NCBI GenBank assembly: GCA_964460655.1
Contig: CAYWSH010000078.1
Span: forward strand, 1-15,449
Direction of reading: 5' to 3'
Source of the DNA: CAVUAF01 sp964460655
Lineage (GTDB): Bacteria; Acidobacteriota; Terriglobia; Terriglobales; Acidobacteriaceae
Length of the DNA stretch: 15,449 nucleotides
Shown here: positions 6,807 through 12,260 of the stretch, one piece after another
Numbering within the stretch: the stretch's first letter is position 1
Layout: every line of letters starts with the position of its first letter
Notes under the pieces: generated by a model
Seen by the model: the letters and a program-made list of their open reading frames with translations, nothing else
What the model was told of the DNA's origin: nothing
Databases searched by the model: none
Translations under genes and position numbers: made by a program

Positions 6807-8867
6807 ATGACAGCAAAGCGCCGATTTCAGCGGCAGACCCTCAGGAATCTCGTTTACGTCGACATCGACGGAAGTAATGGCGCCATCGCCCTCAATCTGA
6901 GCGAGAACGGCGTCGAAGTGCATGCCGTGGCGCCGCTCGGGCTCAAGCAGTCAGTGCGCTGCGGTCTCCAGTTAGGCGACGATAAGCTGGACGTGAACGG
7001 CGTCGTCGTGTGGTCCGACCCTTCCGGTCGCGCCGGCGTGAAGTTCAACACCACCGCCGAGCATCGCCAGACCATCAAAGACTTCCTGCTTTCGAACACG
7101 CTGGCCGCCGCCGTCGAAGCGGAAGCGACGTTCAAGCCCCCACAATTCATCGCCGGCGGTGAAGGGCCAGATCCGCTCCGCTTCGCGCGCCATGTGCGCG
7201 GCGCCGCTGCGCCCGCACAGGCTCCGGTCACTAGGCCTGTCGCTCTTCCGACTGCGCTGCCCGCACCTGAGACCGCGCCGCTGCCCGTTCCGGCGTTCGC
7301 CATCGACCTGCCCGGCTACCGGCAGTTGGCGTTGCACGAGCTGGCGCAACGCGCGCAGCAGGGCACGCGCGCCACGGGCGCTGCCCTCGCCATGCTCGAA
7401 GGCGGCGCCATGACGTGCTGTGCGCGCAGCGGCGGCACCGCACCCGATATCGGCGCGCGTCTCGATTCCGCCGCCAGCTTCTCCGGGCAATGCATCCAGA
7501 GCGGGACGGCGTTGCGCTGCGATGACAGCGAGACCGATGCCCGCGTCGATGCCGCCGTCTGCCGCTCCCTCGGCGTACGCTCGATCGTAGCCGCGCCCGT
7601 GAAGTCAGCGGGACAGGTGATAGGCGTCTTCGAGATCTTCTCCGACCTGCCGTTCGCCTTCCGCAAAGCTGAATCTGACCTCATCGAGCAACTGGCGGAA
7701 CTCGCGGCGATGGTCGCCACCGCGAATGCACCGCCGCCCGCCGAACCACCGGCAGTCATCCCGACCGCCACGGCACCGCCGGCACCGGTGACGATGCCGA
7801 AACCCGAACCGAAGTTTGAGCCGCGCGTAGAGTCCAAGCCCGAGCTGAAGCCGGAGCCCAAGAAAGAAATAAGACTGGCGCCGCGCCTGGTGGAGCCGCC
7901 CGCTCCGCGTCCGGTGAAGACGACGCCGCCACCGCCGGCCGCGAGGGACCTCAGCAAGCTGGAGCCGCCGCCGGCAGAAGAGCGCGTCCACACCGCCCTG
8001 CAGGTGGCGCCACCGATTCGCCCGGCGGTCACCGTTCCGGTGATGGCGCGGATGAAGGCAGCGGAAGAGACTGCGGTCACAGCGTTGAAGACCGGCCAGG
8101 CTGAACAGCGCACGCAGACGATGAAGCTCGCTGCCTTGATCGTGCTCACGCTGGTCGCGGTGAGCGCGGCAGGCTTCCAGGGCTGGCGGTTCCTGAATGC
8201 CAACCCCAGCGCCGAGGTGGCGGCGCCGAAAGCTCCGGCCACCGAGCGCGCGGCAACGCCGGGAGTGCCACCGGCAAGCAATGCAGCGATCGGGTCGGCT
8301 CCGAGTACGTCGCCCGCAGCGAGTACACCAGCGCCGCGTGCGACGCCCAATGCCGCGCCCAACCCGGCGGCGTCTAAGACTGCGCCCGACACGACTGCCC
8401 CCGTAGCTCGCGCGCCGCAGCCCGTAGCCACTTTGCAGCCGAGCCAGCCGCGCGATGTTGAGCCGGCAGCCACGGCCGCGCCGTCGCTTTCCGACGTGAC
8501 GACGCAACGCGGTATCCCGGCGGTCGCGCTATTGTCCACGCCACGGTTGCCGACGCTGAGCGCACCCGCACCCACGGTCTCCTCGCGCTCCGGCGGCGAC
8601 ATCATCACGCAGACCAAGCCGACGTATCCATCGGAGGCGCGCCGCCTGGGCATCGAAGGTGACGTCACGCTCGATGTGCTGGTCGGCCGCGATGGCAAGG
8701 TCCGCAACGTGAAGGTCGTGAAGGGCGTACCCTCCTTGAACTTTGCCGCCGTGGCCGCGGTGCAGCAGTGGCGCTATTCGCCGCTGCTGGTGAACGGCGT
8801 CGCCACCGAGAACACCGCCCAGGTGACCGTGCAGTTCAAGCTCAGTAGCAGCAATCAGACCCGATAG
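6807..8867 (+). CDS. PilZ-GAF-transmembrane-TonB hybrid protein
   Basis: A 686-aa membrane protein with four recognisable parts. Residues 1-100 are a PilZ domain with the c-di-GMP pattern RRFQR (Arg5, Arg9) and NLSENG (30-35). Residues about 168-303 are a GAF domain containing SGQCIQSGTALRCDD, CRSLGVRS and a VIGVFEIFS strand, with cysteines at 204, 205, 229, 238 and 252. A Pro/Lys/Glu linker (about 304-435) precedes one membrane helix (about 440-457). An Ala/Pro/Thr-rich spacer (461-590) follows. A TonB C-terminal domain (about 600-680) has YPSEARRLGIEGDVTLDV, GRDGKV and an AVQQWRYSP strand. Predicted topology puts PilZ/GAF in the cytoplasm and TonB in the periplasm. The helix lacks the SxxxH motif of ExbBD-coupled TonB. 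The domains are clear. Linking a second-messenger signal to the envelope is inference. It ends 1 bp before the convergent sortase gene. Confidence 0.93.
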   Translation: MTAKRRFQRQTLRNLVYVDIDGSNGAIALNLSENGVEVHAVAPLGLKQSVRCGLQLGDDKLDVNGVVVWSDPSGRAGVKFNTTAEHRQTIKDFLLSNTLAAAVEAEATFKPPQFIAGGEGPDPLRFARHVRGAAAPAQAPVTRPVALPTALPAPETAPLPVPAFAIDLPGYRQLALHELAQRAQQGTRATGAALAMLEGGAMTCCARSGGTAPDIGARLDSAASFSGQCIQSGTALRCDDSETDARVDAAVCRSLGVRSIVAAPVKSAGQVIGVFEIFSDLPFAFRKAESDLIEQLAELAAMVATANAPPPAEPPAVIPTATAPPAPVTMPKPEPKFEPRVESKPELKPEPKKEIRLAPRLVEPPAPRPVKTTPPPPAARDLSKLEPPPAEERVHTALQVAPPIRPAVTVPVMARMKAAEETAVTALKTGQAEQRTQTMKLAALIVLTLVAVSAAGFQGWRFLNANPSAEVAAPKAPATERAATPGVPPASNAAIGSAPSTSPAASTPAPRATPNAAPNPAASKTAPDTTAPVARAPQPVATLQPSQPRDVEPAATAAPSLSDVTTQRGIPAVALLSTPRLPTLSAPAPTVSSRSGGDIITQTKPTYPSEARRLGIEGDVTLDVLVGRDGKVRNVKVVKGVPSLNFAAVAAVQQWRYSPLLVNGVATENTAQVTVQFKLSSSNQTR

Positions 8868-8868
8868 C

Positions 8869-9447
8869 TCAATGGGCGCCGGCCCTTTGCCCCTCTTCGT
8901 CGGCCGGCGAGAGCCGCGCAAACACCACGAGTCGCTCCGGCGCGGGCCCGATGTAGTAAGTCGGGTAGCAAGTGATCAGCGTCAGGCGCGCGTCGCTTGA
9001 TGCGCGGATCACCGAGACATCTTGCGGGTCCACGACCTTCTTTCCCGTGACCTCGTAGCGATAGAGAGCGCCACCTCGGCGCAGCTCGACGACATCGCCT
9101 GGGGAGAGCTCGTAGATGTGGCGAAAGAATGTGTCGCGATGCGCGGTGATGACCGCATTGCCCATCGCGCCCGGCTCGGCGGAGTGTTCCAGGTGCGCGG
9201 GGCCGAGCAGCAGCTGTTTCTTCGTTGTCCCTTCGACGACGTAAGCATCGAGCCGAATGCGCGGGATGGTGATGCGCGTGATGGCGTCGGTCGCAGGCGC
9301 GCTGGGGGTGGTCTGCGCTGCCTGCTCCTGCCGCGACCACTCCCTGGCCAGGTGTCGTTGGGCGCGCACCATGCCGGCGTACTCCAGTCCCACGTAGGCG
9401 AGCATCGCCAGACCGGCCAGTATGAGAACGATGCGAAACAATCTCAT
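8869..9447 (-). CDS. Sortase, class D-like
   Basis: A membrane-anchored transpeptidase-fold protein of 192 aa. An N-terminal signal anchor (beginning MRLFRIVLILAGLAMLAYVG) is followed by a linker and the sortase beta-barrel from about residue 56 (ITRITIPRIRLDAYVVEG). The catalytic triad is present: His103 in ITAHRDTFF, Cys160 in TLITCYP and Arg172 in PERLVV. Sortases join proteins carrying a C-terminal sorting signal to an acceptor. In diderms, class D-like copies exist with few known substrates. No LPXTG-type substrate is in the window, so the partner is unknown. ATG 9447 starts directly at the membrane helix, but its upstream signal is poor. A GGAGG 25 bases upstream and an in-frame TTG at 9504 leave the start uncertain. 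It is convergent with the TonB gene and divergent from the 9568 gene. Confidence 0.9.
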   Translation of the reverse strand: MRLFRIVLILAGLAMLAYVGLEYAGMVRAQRHLAREWSRQEQAAQTTPSAPATDAITRITIPRIRLDAYVVEGTTKKQLLLGPAHLEHSAEPGAMGNAVITAHRDTFFRHIYELSPGDVVELRRGGALYRYEVTGKKVVDPQDVSVIRASSDARLTLITCYPTYYIGPAPERLVVFARLSPADEEGQRAGAH

Positions 9448-9504
9448 GGCGTAACCAGTTCGATGGCCGGTCACCTCCGGGACGATGCCTTCGGTACTGT
9501 GCAA

Positions 9505-9532
9505 TTGACAGGCGCGTCGCCGTTCTTACAAT
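9505..9532 (+). promoter_or_regulatory. Sigma70-type promoter for the coiled-coil membrane protein gene
   Basis: TTGACA (9505-9510, exact consensus) and TACAAT (9527-9532, 5 of 6) are separated by 16 bp. The predicted transcript start near 9539 leaves about 29 bases before ATG 9568, with AGAGGTGA at 9555-9562 as ribosome binding site. This is the best promoter in the window. Confidence 0.75.
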
Positions 9533-9567
9533 GGAGTCAGGCTCCCAACAATCTAGAGGTGATACCG

Positions 9568-10392
9568 ATGTCTGAGGAAATGCAGCCGCAGACGAGCGGC
9601 AATGGCCTGCGCTACGCGATCCTTGCCGTGGCCGCGGTCTATGTTTTGGTCTCGTTGTACTTGATCGTCGAAGCGCGTCAGCGGGTCGACCGGCTCGAGC
9701 AGCGCGCCACGGCCGCGGAAGCCGCCCAGTCTGACCTGGAGAAGCGGCTGGCCGGCACGGCTACCAAGCTGTCTTCCGATCTGAAAGCGAACTCGACGGC
9801 GCTAACGTCGCAGTTAGGCTCCAAGATCAGCGCCCGTGCTGCCGCCTTGGAGAAAGAGCAGCAGGCCTCGGAAGCGCGCCTGAGCGAATCGCAGAAGGCG
9901 GGCCTGAGCGCCGTCAGCGGAGAAGTGGCGGGCGTGAAGACGGACGTGGGCGGCGTGAAAAGCGATGTTGCCACCACCCGCGCTGATCTGGAAGCGACGC
10001 GCCGGAAACTGGAGACTGCTATCGGTGACCTCGGCGTGCAGAGTGGCCTGATCGCGCATACCCGCGACGACCTCGAGGTCCTGAAGCACAAAGGTGACCG
10101 CAACTACTACGAGTTCTCGCTCAGCAAAGCCAAGAAGCCGTCGCCCGTCGGTACGGTGAGCCTGCAGCTGACGAAAGTCGACCAGAAGCGGGGCAAGTAC
10201 ACCCTGAACGTCATGGCCGACGATCGCACCATCGAGAAGAAGGACCGCAACGTCAACGAGCCGGTCCAGTTCTACTCGGGGCGTGATCGTCAGCTGTTCG
10301 AGCTGGTTGTGTTCACCGTCGCCAAGGACAAGGTGACCGGCTACCTCAGCACACCAAAGGGCGCGCCTGCGCCGACCGAAGTCGCGCGCTAG
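9568..10392 (+). CDS. Membrane-anchored coiled-coil protein of unknown function
   Basis: A 274-aa protein with a short cytoplasmic N-terminus, one membrane helix (about residues 15-34) and a long coiled coil (about 37-172). The coiled coil is rich in A/E/K/S/T and ends in a semi-regular VKTDVGG-VKSDVATT repeat. A folded C-terminal domain of about 85 residues follows, with alternating hydrophobic strands (YYEFSLSKAKK, GTVSLQLTKVD, KYTLNVMADD, LFELVVFTVAKDKVTGYLS). I do not know a named family; close relatives I recall are conserved hypotheticals of Acidobacteria. The topology suggests a periplasmic coil and domain, such as an envelope spacer or sensor. ATG 9568 is preceded by AGAGGTGA, so the long upstream open frame that overlaps the sortase is not coding. 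It has its own promoter and terminator, hence is monocistronic. Confidence 0.88.
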   Translation: MSEEMQPQTSGNGLRYAILAVAAVYVLVSLYLIVEARQRVDRLEQRATAAEAAQSDLEKRLAGTATKLSSDLKANSTALTSQLGSKISARAAALEKEQQASEARLSESQKAGLSAVSGEVAGVKTDVGGVKSDVATTRADLEATRRKLETAIGDLGVQSGLIAHTRDDLEVLKHKGDRNYYEFSLSKAKKPSPVGTVSLQLTKVDQKRGKYTLNVMADDRTIEKKDRNVNEPVQFYSGRDRQLFELVVFTVAKDKVTGYLSTPKGAPAPTEVAR

Positions 10393-10413
10393 TGCGTCAA
10401 CCTGAATCAGTGG

Positions 10414-10445
10414 AGCCCGGTCGCCCTCGACCGGGCTTCTTGTTT
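10414..10445 (+). terminator. Rho-independent terminator of the coiled-coil membrane protein gene
   Basis: AGCCCGGTCG (10414-10423) pairs perfectly with CGACCGGGCT (10428-10437) around a CCCT loop. The T-rich tail TCTTGTTT follows. It lies 21 bases after the stop codon at 10392. Its stem is nearly the same as the hairpin at 12203-12225. Confidence 0.8.
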
Positions 10446-10452
10446 GGGTGGG

Positions 10453-10471
10453 CGCGGGCGACTCGCCCGCG
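10453..10471. repeat. Palindromic repeat, second copy of the smc element
   Basis: Exact 19-bp copy of the palindrome at 1152-1170, with 9-bp arms. It sits four bases past the rhomboid stop and just after the terminator hairpin of the gene converging on it. Confidence 0.75.
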
Positions 10472-10474
10472 TCT

Positions 10475-11182
10475 TCACTCCCACACGGAATACTTGTACC
10501 TTCTCGGCCGCACCGGGAACACCTTGATCATCACGATCCCCGCCACGAATCCGCCGACGTGCGCCCAGAAGGCCACGCCGCCTCCGCTTTGCTGCGTGTA
10601 GGCAACGGCCGTCGCCGCGCCGCTCAGGAACTGCGCGATGAACCAGTAGCCGAGCACCAGCCACGCCGGCAGCCAGATGAAGTAAACGAAGAAGAACGGC
10701 ACCAGCGTAAGGACGCGCGCCGCGGGGAAGAGCAGGAAGTACGCGCCCATCACGCCGGCGATGGCGCCGCTGGCGCCCACGCTCGGGATGTTCGAGTTCA
10801 CGTTGAAGAACCAATGCACCAGCGAGCCCGCCAGTCCGCTCAGCAGATACAGCACCAGGTAGCGCGCATGGCCGAGATGGTCTTCGATGTTGTCACCGAA
10901 GATCCACAGTGCCCACATATTGGCGATCAGGTGCAGCCAGGAACCGTGCAGGAACATCGACGAAAAGAAGGGAAGCAGCGCGCCCGCCAGCGTGATGCCC
11001 TGCGCCCCCGCCAGCAGCGCGCTCACATGCGAAGGAACGAAGCCGAACTGGAAGATGAAGTCGGCGCGGCTGCGCGGATCGAGCACTATCTCGAACAGGA
11101 ACACCAGCACGTTCAGCGTGATGATGAGGTACGTCACGAACGGCGTGGTGTATCGCGGAGTGTCGTCGCGCAGCGGGATCAT
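10475..11182 (-). CDS. Rhomboid family intramembrane serine protease
   Basis: A 235-aa polytopic inner-membrane protease that cleaves transmembrane substrates within the bilayer. The catalytic dyad is GASGAIAG (Ser138) and AHVGGFVAG (His208). The oxyanion-hole segment FLHGSWLHLIANMW (His84, Asn88) is intact. At least six hydrophobic helices can be drawn, beginning with FVTYLIITLNVLVFLF. The overall size and the N-terminal MIPLRDDTPRYTTPFVTYLI match the family of bacterial rhomboids annotated in many soil bacteria. The physiological substrate is unknown. ATG 11182 has no clear ribosome binding site. Its upstream leader is occupied by a large inverted repeat shared with the divergent truB. The stop is followed by palindromic repeats. 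Confidence 0.94.
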   Translation of the reverse strand: MIPLRDDTPRYTTPFVTYLIITLNVLVFLFEIVLDPRSRADFIFQFGFVPSHVSALLAGAQGITLAGALLPFFSSMFLHGSWLHLIANMWALWIFGDNIEDHLGHARYLVLYLLSGLAGSLVHWFFNVNSNIPSVGASGAIAGVMGAYFLLFPAARVLTLVPFFFVYFIWLPAWLVLGYWFIAQFLSGAATAVAYTQQSGGGVAFWAHVGGFVAGIVMIKVFPVRPRRYKYSVWE

Positions 11183-11190
11183 GCCGTTGG

Positions 11191-11273
11191 GTGATTTACG
11201 ATTGGGTGATTTGGCGATTTAGGATGCTCGGCGCGCGATTACGATTCGCCAAATCGCCCAGTCAGTAAATCAC
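11191..11273. repeat. Imperfect inverted repeat in the rhomboid/truB divergent region
   Basis: The left arm (11191-11220) and the reverse complement of the right arm (11244-11273) share GTGATTTAC. After a 3- versus 4-base spacer they share TGGG(T/C)GATTTGGCGA. The central loop is about 23 bases. The left arm is itself a near-tandem of TTGGGTGATTTACGA and TTGGGTGATTTGGCGA. The element fills most of the 108-bp gap, so any promoter for either gene must overlap or abut it. Confidence 0.75.
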
Positions 11274-11290
11274 AAAATCACGAAACGGTT

Positions 11291-12169
11291 ATGAACGGCG
11301 TTCTGGTGGTCGACAAGCCGGCGGGGATGACGTCGCATGACGTGGTCGCCCGCGTCCGCCGCCTGCTCGACGAGCGCTCCGTCGGCCATCTCGGCACGCT
11401 CGACCCGATGGCGACCGGCGTCCTGCCGCTGGTGCTCGGCCGCCTCACCCGCCTCGCGCAGTTCTACACCGGCGCCGAGAAGGCCTATGAGGGCGAGATC
11501 CGCCTCGGCTTTGCCACCGCTACCTACGACGCCGATGGCGGCGCGATGGGCGAAGCCGTCTCGGTGAACGTGAGCGACCCTGACATCCAAGCGGCGGCCG
11601 CGCGGTTTGTCGGCGAGATCGAACAGCTGCCACCGCCGTTCTCGGCCAAGAAGATCGCCGGTGTGCCGGCGTACAAGCTGGCGCGCAAGAAGCAGGACGT
11701 GCCGTTGGCGCCAGTTAAAGTAAAGGTTGAAGAGTTCTTGGTCGCAGCCCGCAACGGCGATCGCGTGCCATTCCGCGCGCGGGTTTCATCCGGAACGTAT
11801 CTGCGCTCCATCGCACACGAGCTAGGGAAGTCTCTGGGGACCGGCGGGCATCTGGCCTCGCTGCGACGGACCCAGGTCGCGGAGTTCGATATTGCCGCCG
11901 CCCACACACTGGACGCGGTCGAGGCGGCCGCGACGACGGGAAGCGCGGAGGAACTTTTCGTGCATCCGCGCCGCGTTCTCCCCGCCATGCCCTCCGTGAC
12001 GGCCGACGAGGAGCAGGCAGGCCGCATCCGCACCGGACAGGCAGTCAACTTGCCGGAGTTGTCGCGCGCGCCGCTCGTCAAAGTGTTCCGTGGACAAGCG
12101 GAGCTGATCGCCATCGCCCGCCGCATCGCGGGAACGCTTTTTCACCCGCAGGTTGTGCTGATCAGCTAG
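11291..12169 (+). CDS. truB: tRNA pseudouridine(55) synthase TruB
   Basis: Converts U55 in the T-loop of tRNAs to pseudouridine in the cytosol. The family N-terminus MNGVLVVDKPAGMTSHDVV is followed by VGHLGTLDPMATGVLPLVLG with the catalytic Asp38. Further TruB motifs are YEGEIRLGFATATYDADG, QLPPPFSAKKIAGVPAYKLAR and SSGTYLRSIAHELG with the GGHLASLRRT segment. A PUA-like C-terminal part occupies about the last 60 residues. Length is 292 aa, normal. The usual neighbours rbfA, infB and ribF are not in the window, so the gene stands alone here. ATG 11291 matches the family start although the ribosome binding site is weak. It converges on the serine hydrolase gene, with a hairpin between the two. 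Confidence 0.97.
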   Translation: MNGVLVVDKPAGMTSHDVVARVRRLLDERSVGHLGTLDPMATGVLPLVLGRLTRLAQFYTGAEKAYEGEIRLGFATATYDADGGAMGEAVSVNVSDPDIQAAAARFVGEIEQLPPPFSAKKIAGVPAYKLARKKQDVPLAPVKVKVEEFLVAARNGDRVPFRARVSSGTYLRSIAHELGKSLGTGGHLASLRRTQVAEFDIAAAHTLDAVEAAATTGSAEELFVHPRRVLPAMPSVTADEEQAGRIRTGQAVNLPELSRAPLVKVFRGQAELIAIARRIAGTLFHPQVVLIS

Positions 12170-12198
12170 GCGTTGCGACGTGCGCAGTCATTGGGACT

Positions 12199-12250
12199 AT
12201 GGAGCCCGCTCGCCCTCGAGCGGGCCCGGCCGAGGGCTGCCGGGCTCCAT
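12199..12250. repeat. Long GC-rich hairpin between truB and the serine hydrolase gene
   Basis: Outer arms ATGGAGCCCG/CGGGCTCCAT (12199-12208, 12241-12250; 10 bp) and inner arms GCCCTCG/CGAGGGC (12212-12218, 12231-12237; 7 bp) pair around a 12-base loop with a 3x3 internal mismatch. An alternative compact stem GCCCGCTCG/CGAGCGGGC forms from 12204-12225. It lies in the convergent gap and may act as a two-way terminator, though no T tract follows. Its first half is a near copy of the hairpin at 10411-10436. Confidence 0.75.
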
Positions 12251-12260
12251 GGGGGATTGC

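Noticed and set aside
7316..8707. A 463-codon open frame on the minus strand
   Set aside because: Antisense shadow of the PilZ-GAF-TonB gene; its Gly/Ala/Ser/Thr-rich composition mirrors the proline-rich linkers on the other strand.
9022..9567. Long in-frame 5' extension of the coiled-coil membrane protein
   Set aside because: It is antisense to the sortase. A strong promoter (9505-9532) and ribosome binding site (9555-9562) sit just before ATG 9568, which also starts the expected short N-terminus and membrane helix.
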